Shown: positions 16,966-26,370 of the stretch, in pieces
How positions within the stretch are numbered: position 1 is the first letter of the stretch
How the letters are laid out: each line of letters begins with the position of its first letter
Source of the DNA: Arcticibacterium luteifluviistationis
Lineage (GTDB): Bacteria > Bacteroidota > Bacteroidia > Cytophagales > Spirosomataceae
Assembly (NCBI RefSeq): GCF_003258705.1
Contig: NZ_CP029480.1
Location: 496,001 to 560,000, forward strand
DNA length: 64,000 nucleotides
Direction of reading: 5' to 3'
Program-made: the position numbers and the translations under genes
The notes under the pieces: model-generated
The model's database searches: none
The model's input: the letters and a program-made list of their open reading frames with translations, nothing else
Told to the model about the DNA's origin: nothing

Positions 16966-17391
16966 ATGGAGGATAAATTCAATTTAAAAAGATTCATTGA
17001 TGCTCAATCCAATACATATGAAAGAGCTCTAAATGAAATTAAAAACGGTAGAAAGACTACTCATTGGATGTGGTATATATTTCCTCAGTATTATGGTCTT
17101 GGTAGAAGTAGCATCTCCATAAAATACGCCATTAATTGTGAAGAAGAGGCAATTGCTTATTTGAAACATCCAATACTTGGTTCACGTCTGGTAGAGATCA
17201 CGAAAGCCTTTCTATCAATTGAAAATAAAACTGCTTATGATGTGTTAGGCGGACCTGACGACTTAAAGATTAAATCCTCAATGACTTTATTTGACATCAT
17301 TCAATCTGAAACTGACTTGTTTGATTCAGTCTTAGAAAAATATTTTAAAGGAAATAGATGTAATCCTACCATAAAAATGCTAAAACATTAA
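16966..17391 (+). CDS. DUF1810 family protein
   Basis: This 141-residue soluble protein begins FNLKRFIDAQSNTYERALNE, then THWMWYIFPQYYGLGRSS, YAINCEEEAIAYLKHPILG and VLGGPDDLKIKSSMTLF. These are the constant blocks of DUF1810, and the length is exactly typical. No biochemical role is established that I can name; the conserved HWMW..FPQ and the DDLK..SSMTLF blocks suggest an enzyme-like pocket. The family is patchy and often carried as a single accessory gene, as here. Confidence 0.88.
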   Translation: MEDKFNLKRFIDAQSNTYERALNEIKNGRKTTHWMWYIFPQYYGLGRSSISIKYAINCEEEAIAYLKHPILGSRLVEITKAFLSIENKTAYDVLGGPDDLKIKSSMTLFDIIQSETDLFDSVLEKYFKGNRCNPTIKMLKH

Positions 17392-17673
17392 TTAAACCGC
17401 AGCTCGCTCACCTAAACGGTAAGCCTGCTGTGAAGCCTTCTCTCCTACTTACGTCCTTCGCTCTTAAGACCGATATTAGATTAAAACACTTTACATTTTA
17501 ATACCCTCCAAAGCCCAAACAGCTCCAAATTCGAAATAATCCCATCTACTTCTCCACGATTCGATTTTGAAATTTCATTCCTTCAAAAAATGAATGCATA
17601 TTTACGGCACAAAGGCTTCCCTCACTTTTGCGAGGTATTGTAAGCCTCAAGAATTAAGGATTTAAGAATAAGT
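17392..17673. other. Intergenic stretch before leuA
   Basis: No gene, T-box or leader peptide was recognised. It contains GGATTTAAGAATAAGT immediately before the leuA start, which resembles the end of the type-B repeat tail (GGATTTAAGAATAGTA). Confidence 0.4.
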
Positions 17674-19356
17674 ATGAAGGCATCTAACATTAATAAGTAT
17701 ACACCGTTTCAACCTATAGCTTTAAAGGACCGAGAATGGCCAGATCGTAAACTAACACATGCTCCAATATGGTGTAGTGTAGACCTTAGAGATGGCAACC
17801 AGTCGCTTCCGGTACCTATGAATATTAATCAGAAGGTTACCTTATTTAAAGCTTTGGTGGCTATCGGATTTAAAGACATTGAAGTTGGCTTTCCGTCAGC
17901 ATCAGATACAGAATTCAATTTTTTAAGAACATTAGTTGAGGATGATCTCATTCCTGACGACGTACGCATTCAAGTACTGGTTCAGGCTCGCGAACCACTT
18001 ATTCGTAGGACTTTTGAAGCATTAGATGGCGTAAAAAACGCTATTGTACATTTATATAACTCCACTTCTAGACTGCAGCGAAAGGTAACTTTTGGTAATG
18101 CATCTAAAGAAGCCATAAAGGCTATTGCTGTGGATGGCACACTTTTGATAAAATCACTTTTAGACGAAGTTCCAAACACCAATATTACCTTACAATATTC
18201 GCCTGAAAGCTTTTCAGATACGGAAGAAGATTACGCTGTAGAAGTATGCGAGGCCGTGATAGATAGCTGGCAGCCTACTCCTGAAAACAAAATCATACTC
18301 AACCTTCCTTCTACCGTAGAATGGAATATGCCTAATACTTACGCAGACCAAATAGAGTGGTTTTGTCGTCAAATTAAAAATAGGGATTCAGTCATAGTTA
18401 GTTTACATACCCACAATGACCGAGGTACCGGTGTGGCAGCTACAGAATTAGGTTTATTAGCAGGAGCCGACCGTGTAGAAGGCACCTTATTTGGGAATGG
18501 CGAACGTACAGGAAATTTGGACCTGGTCACATTGGCACTTAATATGAATAGCCACGGTATTCAAACGGGGCTAGACTTCTCTAATGTAGATTCTATTAGA
18601 AAAGTATATGAAAAAAACACGGGCATGAACGTTCACAAACGTCACCCGTATGCAGGCGAGTTGGTATTTACAGCCTTTAGTGGTAGTCACCAAGATGCCA
18701 TTAAGAAAGGAATGGACCTAAGAGGCGAAGATGCCATTAACTGGGAAGTGCCTTACCTGACCATTGACCCTATAGACATAGGCCGTAGCTATGAAGCCAT
18801 TATCAGAATTAATAGTCAGAGTGGTAAAGGCGGTGTGGCTTATATCTTAAAGAGAGAATTTGATTATGATTTGCCTAAGAAAATGCATCCTGAAGTGGGC
18901 ATGCATATCAATGGCTTAGCTGATAAATATGGCAGAGAGTTGAATTTCAAAGAAATTGAGGCCGAGTTCCAAAAGGAATTTGTCAACCGCAAAGACATCA
19001 TTGAATTGATCAAATATGAAATTCAAGAATTAACTGAAACCGAGGTTCAATCTATTGTAACGCTAAAGCATAACGGTACTGAAATGAAATTAGACGGGCG
19101 AGGAAACGGCCCTATAAATTCGGTGGTTTATGCCATGCAGCAGCAAGGTTGGAAAGATTTTAATGTAGAACAATATCGTTCGCATTCTGTAGGTCATAGC
19201 TCTGCTTCTGTCTCTGTGTCTTACGTACAGCTCTCCATGAAAGATAATCCAGCTATAAAAGTTTGGGGCTGTGGTGAGCATACTAGCATTAGAAGGTCTG
19301 GCGTAAATGCTTTAATATCTGCCTATAACAGAGCTCAAATTCTGATGAAGAAGTAG
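17674..19356 (+). CDS. leuA: 2-isopropylmalate synthase, long form
   Basis: This 560-residue enzyme condenses acetyl-CoA with 2-oxoisovalerate, the first step of leucine synthesis. The opening FQPIALKDREWPDRKLTHAP and CSVDLRDGNQSL (metal-binding Asp) mark the long LeuA type also known from mycobacteria and fungi. LHTHNDRGTG supplies metal His residues and GNGERTGNLDLV is conserved. The C-terminal part (about 430-560) is the regulatory domain for leucine feedback. No other leu genes are adjacent, which is unusual because leuABCD are often clustered. It sits at the right end of the repeat-rich array. Confidence 0.93.
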   Translation: MKASNINKYTPFQPIALKDREWPDRKLTHAPIWCSVDLRDGNQSLPVPMNINQKVTLFKALVAIGFKDIEVGFPSASDTEFNFLRTLVEDDLIPDDVRIQVLVQAREPLIRRTFEALDGVKNAIVHLYNSTSRLQRKVTFGNASKEAIKAIAVDGTLLIKSLLDEVPNTNITLQYSPESFSDTEEDYAVEVCEAVIDSWQPTPENKIILNLPSTVEWNMPNTYADQIEWFCRQIKNRDSVIVSLHTHNDRGTGVAATELGLLAGADRVEGTLFGNGERTGNLDLVTLALNMNSHGIQTGLDFSNVDSIRKVYEKNTGMNVHKRHPYAGELVFTAFSGSHQDAIKKGMDLRGEDAINWEVPYLTIDPIDIGRSYEAIIRINSQSGKGGVAYILKREFDYDLPKKMHPEVGMHINGLADKYGRELNFKEIEAEFQKEFVNRKDIIELIKYEIQELTETEVQSIVTLKHNGTEMKLDGRGNGPINSVVYAMQQQGWKDFNVEQYRSHSVGHSSASVSVSYVQLSMKDNPAIKVWGCGEHTSIRRSGVNALISAYNRAQILMKK

Positions 19357-19420
19357 TCACTAATTCTGTTGTTAAGTTTTACAGCTAGTTTAAGCCAAGA
19401 AATTTAGAATTTAAAGTTCC

Positions 19421-19448
19421 GTTCTTCCTGCCTCCATACAGGAAGAAC
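19421..19448. terminator. Strong hairpin after leuA
   Basis: GTTCTTCCTG and CAGGAAGAAC form a perfect 10-base stem with an 8-base loop about 65 bases after the leuA stop. No T-run follows, so it may be a terminator working with a factor or an mRNA end-protecting hairpin. Confidence 0.55.
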
Positions 19449-19616
19449 AGAACTGATATTACCATCTTTGGGTCAAATGGCTGTTAGATGGAAATTGATT
19501 TTCTATATGCCCAGAGCATAGCCAACAAGGTTTTAGGGCTAAAGAATTAGACCGTGTGGGCATCTAATTGCTCCGTACAAAAAAACTCAATCTAGATTAA
19601 AGCTAATTACTAAATA

Positions 19617-20483
19617 ATGAGAGTCTTTACACCATTAATTCTGATTTTGACATTGTTTTCGTGTGATTCTGCACCGGAACCAATTGCTGAAATTATTGAA
19701 AGAGGTGAAATTATTGAGGATTGGACATATGAGTTCTTCCTTGAAGGCAGAGACCAAAACGCATTTAGACTATGGGTTCCTGAAAACACAAGGGTTAAAG
19801 GCATTTTGGTGCTGGCACCCGGTGGTGCAGGCAATGGAACCATATTAGCTAATTCTGATGCATGGCAAGAATATGCTAAGCAAGAAAAACTAGCACTATT
19901 AGGCGTCCACGTTAATTCCCCTTTAGGATCGGCAGCGTCTAACTTATTATTCGCGTTAGACCAAATAACTAAAGCCAGGAACCTAGCATATATTTCAAGT
20001 TTGCCATTTTTACTTAGAGGATATTCTCACGGAGGAAGGTTTAGCCAGGAGTTTGCGTCAATTTATCCAGACAAGACAATTGCCTATGCAAACATTAAAG
20101 GAACAATAATACAAACGGGAACTAAGCTACCTCCTAGTTTACTAATTTCAGGAAGTAATGATACACCTGGTAGAAACAAAGCCATTACCCAGGTTTTTTT
20201 AGCTCAAAGAAAACTAAAGACAATCACTTGTTTTGCTGAAGAACCGAATATAGGACACGAGCTAGGAAATTCAGATGTTTTAGTAAAAGCTTTTTTTAGT
20301 TCTATTTTAAAAGAAAGACTTAAAAATTCTGAATTAATCACCTTAAAAGAGACCGATTATCTTTTAGGCAATAATTCTAATCTTCAATATTCAGCCTATA
20401 ATCTTTTCCCAGAAAGCATAGAAGAAGCAAGCTGCTTGTTTGACGAAGAGTTTGCCTCCATTTGGCAAAGTTTTGCAGAATAG
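19617..20483 (+). CDS. Alpha/beta-hydrolase-like lipoprotein
   Basis: This 288-residue protein has a lipoprotein signal (LILTLFSC, Cys at 16). The body has the alpha/beta-hydrolase layout: a KGILVLAPGGAGNG oxyanion segment and the nucleophile elbow RGYSHGGRFS. A late GHE (residues about 218-220) is a candidate catalytic His. It probably hydrolyses an ester or similar bond at the cell surface or in the periplasm. The substrate is unknown, and the gene stands alone between longer spacers. Confidence 0.7.
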   Translation: MRVFTPLILILTLFSCDSAPEPIAEIIERGEIIEDWTYEFFLEGRDQNAFRLWVPENTRVKGILVLAPGGAGNGTILANSDAWQEYAKQEKLALLGVHVNSPLGSAASNLLFALDQITKARNLAYISSLPFLLRGYSHGGRFSQEFASIYPDKTIAYANIKGTIIQTGTKLPPSLLISGSNDTPGRNKAITQVFLAQRKLKTITCFAEEPNIGHELGNSDVLVKAFFSSILKERLKNSELITLKETDYLLGNNSNLQYSAYNLFPESIEEASCLFDEEFASIWQSFAE

Positions 20484-20821
20484 CTTTCTCAGGTTTTCTT
20501 ATTCTCTCAGAAAGTAAATTCAATTTCATACTGGTGCTTTTAGACTGATATATAGAAGGTTGGTTACTACATATCAAAAGACACAGCACTACTTTAGGAT
20601 AAACCACTCTTACCTATAATAACAGCCAATCTCCTCCTTCTAGATTCAGGCTGCCAAAATCAGCCAAATTTATAATTTGTTCGTTCAACAGGAATTAATT
20701 GTAAATTTGGTAATTGCGAGTTTGAAAAAAGTGAGATTTAATTCCTTATTATGCTTACAAAACGCTTAGCAAACCGAATGTTCACTTTAGCCCAGTTTAA
20801 CCTAGATAAAAAACTAATAAA
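20484..20821. other. Intergenic stretch
   Basis: I see no gene, clear terminator or repeat in these 338 bases. They separate the hydrolase lipoprotein from the alginate lyase. Confidence 0.4.
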
Positions 20822-21883
20822 ATGAGTTTTAAAAACACGAAATCATTATCACTAACACTACTGATGGTTGGTTTTACATTAGCACTTAATAGTTGCTCTA
20901 ATACTACAAAAGAGACTGCAGAAGAAGATATAAAAACCACTATATATCCGAGTGATGTTATTCCATTTATGGACGAGTGGAAAATTCTTTTAGGTGATGG
21001 CACAAAAACGGAGAAGTTGAAAAACTATGAAGCCAAAGACTTCTTTTATGTTTCAAATGATGGACAAACGGATTGGGTAGTTTACAAAACACCAAACGCT
21101 GGAGTTACCTCAAGAACCTCAAGCAATACCAGAACAGAATTAGGGCAATTAAAGCATTGGATACCAGAAACGGGTGGCAAGCTTACAGGGAAACTAAAAG
21201 TAATGCATGTTTCCACTTCCGGTGATGCCAGAGTTGCAGCTTCATATTCGGTAGTGGTAGGACAAATTCATAGCGATGAAGGAAACGAAAACGAACCTTT
21301 AAAAATCTTTTACAAAAAATTCCCTGGGCACACAAAGGGCTCTATTTTTTGGAATTATGAAATTAATACTAAAGGTGATAATTCAAAAAGGTGGGATTAT
21401 TCAACAGCGGTTTGGGGTAATGATATGTCTGTTATTGGTTCTAGTCCTACCTCCTACCCTGAAGAGCCCAAAGATGGTATCGAATTAGGAGAGGAATTTA
21501 GTTATGAAGTAAATGTTTATAAAGGCATTATGTATCTCACTTTTAAAAGTGAAGGTCATGAGACTATCAAATTCACAAAAGACTTATTGAAATCTGAATT
21601 CACCACATCTTCAGCTATTCCTCAACAAATATTGACTTTATATGCTTCTATCGGGCGTGACGGTACAGAACGCGAAAATGCTTATGCTGGTGAAATACAG
21701 TATTTTAAGCAAGGTGCTTACAATCAAACTAATGGTAAAAAACCTGAAGACAATATGGTTTGGAGTACGGGTTCTGAAACTTTTGGTGGCGATATAGCAA
21801 AACAATATGAAAACGGAAGTTATACCGAAGTATGGTTTAAAGAAGCGTCTGTAGGTTCTGGTACAGAACCAGTTAAAGAGTAA
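20822..21883 (+). CDS. PL7-family alginate lyase, lipoprotein
   Basis: This 353-residue protein carries a lipobox (LALNSC, Cys at 25). The mature part is a PL7 beta-jelly-roll with the three family blocks in order: RTEL (104-107), QIH (148-150) and YFKQGAYNQ near the C terminus. These hold the catalytic Arg, Gln/His and Tyr. QIH, rather than QVH, is generally linked to preference for guluronate-containing alginate. The enzyme cleaves alginate by beta-elimination at the cell surface. No other alginate gene (PL17, PL6, KdgF) and no SusCD pair adjoins it. Alginate is a brown-algal polymer, which suggests an aquatic habitat. Confidence 0.9.
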   Translation: MSFKNTKSLSLTLLMVGFTLALNSCSNTTKETAEEDIKTTIYPSDVIPFMDEWKILLGDGTKTEKLKNYEAKDFFYVSNDGQTDWVVYKTPNAGVTSRTSSNTRTELGQLKHWIPETGGKLTGKLKVMHVSTSGDARVAASYSVVVGQIHSDEGNENEPLKIFYKKFPGHTKGSIFWNYEINTKGDNSKRWDYSTAVWGNDMSVIGSSPTSYPEEPKDGIELGEEFSYEVNVYKGIMYLTFKSEGHETIKFTKDLLKSEFTTSSAIPQQILTLYASIGRDGTERENAYAGEIQYFKQGAYNQTNGKKPEDNMVWSTGSETFGGDIAKQYENGSYTEVWFKEASVGSGTEPVKE

Positions 21884-21911
21884 CATCCTATTTCCTAATA
21901 TTTACGAACAA

Positions 21912-22139
21912 ATGTGGCAAGACTTGGTAAGAATGACTAAAGCCTTTCCAGAAGAGAATATTAGCTTATAACGTTCTATTTTAGAAAAATACCAGCCTGT
22001 GCTTATCTATCACATACACAAGCTTTTATCTACTATGAGCTTTGTTAATGCAGCAGTACCCATACGTTTTGGAATACAAGGCCAATTAGAAAAATCAAGA
22101 AAACAAACACTATTTGACACTAAATACACCCCTTCCTAG
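21912..22139 (+). pseudogene. Possible broken small gene with one in-frame stop
   Basis: A frame starting MWQDLVRMTKAFPEENISL meets TAA at 21969-21971, then continues in the same frame as RSILEKYQPVLIYHIHKLLS to a TAG at 22137. Read through, it would be about 75 residues with a normal composition. I do not recognise a family, and two chance frames in series cannot be excluded. It overlaps the start of the next gene. Confidence 0.35.
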
Positions 22140-23073
22140 CTACCTATATTCATTCAAATACGATTATCATCATACTGAATTATGTAAGTTAGAATCAAGG
22201 CAAATTTTCAATAAAGAAGAAGACGATAAAGTGTTGTTTTCTAACATCAAAGTTGACCCTACCGTCAGTCCGTTTATTAAAAACAGATTTGATATAATCT
22301 TATCAGCTGATAATTACGACGAACTCTTAGAAAACGTCAGGAATCAAAACATTCATGCAGAAGGATTTAATGCTGATTATTTAAGTTTAGAAGGAGATTC
22401 TACGGATTTTAAAGAAAGGCGTAAGAAACAAAACGATATAGGGCATTGCATAGAAGGTGAACCCAATTTTGATAAGCCAACCATCACTTATGCTATTTGT
22501 CATCATAAAAATGTATGGTATTTCGGGGTCTTAATAAAACATAATCCCGACTGGCATAAACACAAAAAAAAGCCCCGTTCATTTAGCAATTCAATAAGCA
22601 TGACTATTGCTAAGACCCTCGTTAGCCTAGCATCAAAAGGAAACAAAAACAGTCAATTATTAGATGGTTGCTGTGGTGTTGGAACAGTCATGCTAGAAGC
22701 CTGCTGTTCTGGATTCAACATAGATGGCTGCGACATTAATTGGAAAGCGTGCAGTCACACCAGAGAAAATCTTGCCTACTATGACTATACTGCCAATGTC
22801 AATTGCTCCGATATTAAGGCCCTTGTCACGCAGTATGACGCAGTTATTATTGACCTTCCGTATAATTTATATTCTTACTCAAATGACGAGATAACCTTAA
22901 ACATTATAGAATCGGCGGCAAAACTAAGTAAGCGGGTAGTTATAGTTTCCATTTTAGATATTGAAGCCATTATCAAAAAATCAGGACTCCACGTTTCTGA
23001 CTTCTGCACTGTGGCAAAGAAAGGAAAATCGAAATTTGTAAGAAACATATGGATTTGCGAGAGAGAGCAGTAA
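22114..23073 (+). CDS. RNA methyltransferase-like protein (Trm11/UPF0020 type)
   Basis: This 319-residue protein has a Rossmann methyltransferase domain in its second half: SAM-binding LLDGCCGVGTVMLEA (about 187-201), the acidic GCDINWKAC, and the catalytic DLPYN (the N/DPPY motif of amino methylation). The N-terminal half lacks obvious motifs but matches the layout of Trm11-like tRNA guanosine N2-methyltransferases. The start is the TTG at 22114: an in-frame TAG at 22087 and the lack of an early ATG leave no better choice. Being TTG-started and unlinked to RNA genes, it looks like a singleton. Confidence 0.75.
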   Translation: MTLNTPLPSYLYSFKYDYHHTELCKLESRQIFNKEEDDKVLFSNIKVDPTVSPFIKNRFDIILSADNYDELLENVRNQNIHAEGFNADYLSLEGDSTDFKERRKKQNDIGHCIEGEPNFDKPTITYAICHHKNVWYFGVLIKHNPDWHKHKKKPRSFSNSISMTIAKTLVSLASKGNKNSQLLDGCCGVGTVMLEACCSGFNIDGCDINWKACSHTRENLAYYDYTANVNCSDIKALVTQYDAVIIDLPYNLYSYSNDEITLNIIESAAKLSKRVVIVSILDIEAIIKKSGLHVSDFCTVAKKGKSKFVRNIWICEREQ

Positions 23074-23185
23074 AAGCTGAAACAGGCTCAAGTACTCCAT
23101 ATAGAGGCTTATAGCTCTAAAACCTTTTAAAAATGATTATATTTAGTGTCTAAGGTAAGTTTACGAAGAGAGTAAAAACAGAATA

Positions 23186-23875
23186 ATGAAAATTCGAAAA
23201 CTAAAATTATTTACAAATAAACTCGATTCAGAAAAAGCATTTTATGCTGAAACGCTAGGTTTTGAAATCATAAAAAAGAACTCGAACTCTTTTACATTGA
23301 AAATAGGTTGGAGCGAATTAACCTTTGAGCAATCTCAAAAAGAATACAGATACCACTACTGCTTCTTAATCCCATCAAATAAGTTAGAACAAGCCTTGGA
23401 ATGGATGGAAAAACGTGTTCCAATTATTGATATTGAGAAGGGTAAAAAAACACAAAGGTTTGAAAGCTGGAATGCAGATTCATTTTACTTCTATGACGCA
23501 AGTGGAAATCTTGCGGAATTTATTGTTAGGCATGAGTTGGAAAATGAAAGCAAATCCGATTTTGATATTTCTCATGTATTGTGTGTAAATGAAATTGGAA
23601 TGCCTACTAATGATGTACGAAAAGCAAACAATGAACTGCTAGAAAAATTTGGCACTGAATTTTGGAAAGGTGATATAGAAAGATTTGGAACCAATGGTTC
23701 TCAAGAAGGTCTGTTTTTATTGCCAAATTATGACATAAAGGAAACTTGGTTTCCTACTACAGTGAAGATAAAGGCTGAACCTTTTGAAATTCAATTTGAG
23801 AATAATGGTGAATTTTATAGTATGGAATATAAAAATGGAGAAATAATAGTTAAGGCTAAACTTAAAACATTTTAA
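23186..23875 (+). CDS. VOC (glyoxalase-like) domain protein
   Basis: This 229-residue cytoplasmic protein opens with KIRKLKLFTNKLDSEKAFYA, ETLGFEII and later NADSFYFYDASGNLAEFIVR, the usual beta-alpha-beta-beta-beta units of the vicinal oxygen chelate fold. The second half (about 130-229) looks like a degenerate or different second unit. Members bind a metal and act on small molecules or give resistance to them. His and Glu ligand candidates are present (HYCF and EFIV), but no particular reaction can be assigned. Confidence 0.75.
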   Translation: MKIRKLKLFTNKLDSEKAFYAETLGFEIIKKNSNSFTLKIGWSELTFEQSQKEYRYHYCFLIPSNKLEQALEWMEKRVPIIDIEKGKKTQRFESWNADSFYFYDASGNLAEFIVRHELENESKSDFDISHVLCVNEIGMPTNDVRKANNELLEKFGTEFWKGDIERFGTNGSQEGLFLLPNYDIKETWFPTTVKIKAEPFEIQFENNGEFYSMEYKNGEIIVKAKLKTF

Positions 23876-23968
23876 CAAAATAGATTCAAGTTAAAGCATG
23901 CAGACCTTTCAAGCTTATAGACAAATAGTTATAAGTATATTTGATAAAATAAAGCCACTTAAAATAAC

Positions 23969-24988
23969 ATGAAAGCTAAACAAATATTCAGAATAATATT
24001 ATTTACTGGAACTGCGGTTTCTATGTTTTATATACCATGGATTTTGGTATGGGCTTGGATATTACCAGTACCAAATACTGTTCAAGAACAACTGGATGAA
24101 GGAATCAGTCATGGGTTTGATGGCCTCATAGTTTATGTGGACCAAGCTGGCAAAGCACCCGCATCTTATGCGGCTGGCTGGCATGACCGAAAAAACAAAA
24201 TACCGGCCGACCCAAAAGCCTTATTTAAACTTGCCAGTATTGGCAAGTTATATATTGCGGTTTCTATAGCGAAATTGGCTAACGACAAACGTATTTCTTT
24301 GGACAATACGCTCGCTGATTATTTTCCTCAGCTTATTGGCAAGATTGACAATGCCGAAAAAATCACTTTAAAAACCATGGTAGAACATCGGAGTGGTATT
24401 CCCAACTATATCAACCACCCTACCTACTGGGAGAATCCACCCTATAGCAATGAAAGATTACTTGAATTAGCCAGTGATATGCCAGCTAGCTTTGAGCCAG
24501 GCGAGGACTACGAATACTCGAACACTAATTATCTATTGCTTTCCAAAATCATTGATAAAGTGGTGGGCTATAGCCATGACCAATACATCAAGGAGGAGAT
24601 TTTGATACCACTTGGGCTAAAGAATACGTTTGGTTCGCTTAGTCAAGTGAACATAGACGATGTAATGAGTGGCTATTACGTCGGAATAGAAGACGACCTT
24701 AAGACACAGGAAATGGGAATGATGGCTACAGCAGAAGACGTGGGCATATTTCTTCGGGCTTTAAACGATGGTTCGGTGTTTAAGGAAGGAGAACAGGAAA
24801 TCTATTCCTCCATTTATGTATACAAGCACACAGGTCTTATCCCTGGCTACCAGAGCATTGCGGAATATCATAAAGACATCGATGCGGTTGTTATTCTATT
24901 TGTGAATACAACTAACTTTGATGGGTACAATTGGAATACAATGGAAATTGTATACAACCGTATTGTGAAAATAGTGGAAAGGCAATAA
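23969..24988 (+). CDS. Beta-lactamase-family serine hydrolase
   Basis: This 339-residue protein has an N-terminal hydrophobic segment (about 7-30) that could be a signal or anchor. It then shows the serine beta-lactamase/DD-peptidase fold: SIGK (SxxK, catalytic Ser), YEYSNTNYLLL (the YxN motif) and HTGLIPGYQS (the HxG motif). This class C-like group includes esterases and peptidases as well as beta-lactamases, so antibiotic hydrolysis should not be assumed. It probably acts in the periplasm on an ester or a D-amino-acid-containing substrate. Confidence 0.85.
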   Translation: MKAKQIFRIILFTGTAVSMFYIPWILVWAWILPVPNTVQEQLDEGISHGFDGLIVYVDQAGKAPASYAAGWHDRKNKIPADPKALFKLASIGKLYIAVSIAKLANDKRISLDNTLADYFPQLIGKIDNAEKITLKTMVEHRSGIPNYINHPTYWENPPYSNERLLELASDMPASFEPGEDYEYSNTNYLLLSKIIDKVVGYSHDQYIKEEILIPLGLKNTFGSLSQVNIDDVMSGYYVGIEDDLKTQEMGMMATAEDVGIFLRALNDGSVFKEGEQEIYSSIYVYKHTGLIPGYQSIAEYHKDIDAVVILFVNTTNFDGYNWNTMEIVYNRIVKIVERQ

Positions 24989-25339
24989 TGGCGTAGCTGC
25001 TTCCAACTTTGTAATTAAAAAGGATCTTGGCTTGCTCTATCATCCAAAGCACAGTCAACTATCATGAGATTCCGCCTTAAAAAAGTTAATCCACATACAG
25101 TAAAACGCCGCTTTGCTAGAAACTTGAGCAGCTATTAAATCTATTCAAATCCCGTTATTCGCAAACAACCGAGATATATCCACCTAGCTATTTACAAGTT
25201 CACAGAGCTTAAAAAGCTTTTGTATTCGCCAATATTCAGTTTAACTTTAAACGCATGAAGGGCTAGTTTGTGTAATTACAAAATTTCACCAAAAATGGGA
25301 TTCATTTATTAGCGTGTTGTGAAGCATTAAAAAACTAGC
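24989..25339. other. Intergenic stretch
   Basis: These 351 bases show no gene and no clear hairpin or repeat of the families seen elsewhere in the window. Confidence 0.4.
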
Positions 25340-26137
25340 ATGAACTTTAGATATACAATTAGAGCAATCCTCTATTTCCCACTTTTACCACTAATGTACT
25401 TTCAGGGTAAAAGAATCAAAAACAGCGTTCCAAGTCTTCCTGAAGCTGAAGGCACAGAAGGCCGCTCTACTAGTAATGGTTCAACACAAAGAACAATAAG
25501 AATGCTTGCTATAGGCGAAAGTACAATTGCCGGTGTTGGTGTTCAAACACATAAGGAAGGCTTTACAGGCACATTAGCAGACACTTTATCACAACACCTT
25601 GGTGTTGATATTATTTGGAAAGTTTATGCCAAAAGCGGTTATACAGCGAAAGCGGTTACTCAAAGAATTATTCCACAAATAACTGAAACGGAAATTGACT
25701 TACTAATCGTTGGAATTGGAGGAAATGATGCTTTCACACTAAACAAACCCAAAAGGTGGAAGAAAGAAGTTAGGGAGTTAATTATAACTCTTAAAGAAAA
25801 ATCCCCGAATACACCTATCGTCTTTTGTAATATGCCGCCAATAAAGGAATTTCCCGCATTTACATCTCTTATTAAGGCGACAATCGGAAAGTTGGTCGAA
25901 GTATTAGGAGAAGAGCTATTAGAAGTGATAAAAGAGTTTGATAACGTTTACTATAAGCATGAAATAATAACGCTAAGTAGTTGGAATAAGAAATTTGGAT
26001 TTGACCACAAGCCGTCTTATTACTTCAGCGATGGTGTTCATCCATCTAAGTTTGCTTATCAGGCTTGGGGCAGGCATTTAGCGGATGAAATAGTCAGTCA
26101 AGAAAAACTTAAAAACGCCTTACAACAGAAGTCATAA
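25340..26137 (+). CDS. SGNH/GDSL-type hydrolase
   Basis: This 265-residue protein has all SGNH blocks in order: block I MLAIGESTIAGVGV (Ser, with GES in place of GDS), a block II Gly in AKSGYTAKAV, block III VGIGGNDAF (Asn), and block V DGVHPSKFAY (Asp and His). These enzymes hydrolyse esters or acyl groups on lipids or sugars. The N-terminal stretch has a short hydrophobic patch (AILYFPLLPLMYF) that may tether it to the membrane. Substrate unknown. Confidence 0.85.
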   Translation: MNFRYTIRAILYFPLLPLMYFQGKRIKNSVPSLPEAEGTEGRSTSNGSTQRTIRMLAIGESTIAGVGVQTHKEGFTGTLADTLSQHLGVDIIWKVYAKSGYTAKAVTQRIIPQITETEIDLLIVGIGGNDAFTLNKPKRWKKEVRELIITLKEKSPNTPIVFCNMPPIKEFPAFTSLIKATIGKLVEVLGEELLEVIKEFDNVYYKHEIITLSSWNKKFGFDHKPSYYFSDGVHPSKFAYQAWGRHLADEIVSQEKLKNALQQKS

Positions 26138-26370
26138 ATAACCTTATTGATTTGTTGCGTTAAGAATGGGGAGTACGCGAATGGTCAACGAAAACGGTTG
26201 ACAACCTTAGCGTGTTTCTAAGGTATTTAACTTTTAAATCAGCAAAACATCTCTGATTATATAGAATTTTGATATTTTTGGTAGAAAAGTAAAAATGCAG
26301 TCTTTTTTGTATCCAATCAACTTATAATAAAAGTATTAGAGCTAATCCTCACTAAACAAATAACTTACAA

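Noticed and set aside
20822-21883. An alginate utilisation locus around the PL7 gene
   Set aside because: No SusCD pair, second alginate lyase or uronate pathway gene adjoins; the lyase stands alone.
23969-24988. Calling the serine hydrolase an antibiotic beta-lactamase
   Set aside because: SxxK, YxN and HxG are shared by esterases and DD-peptidases of this family; nothing in the sequence points to antibiotic hydrolysis.
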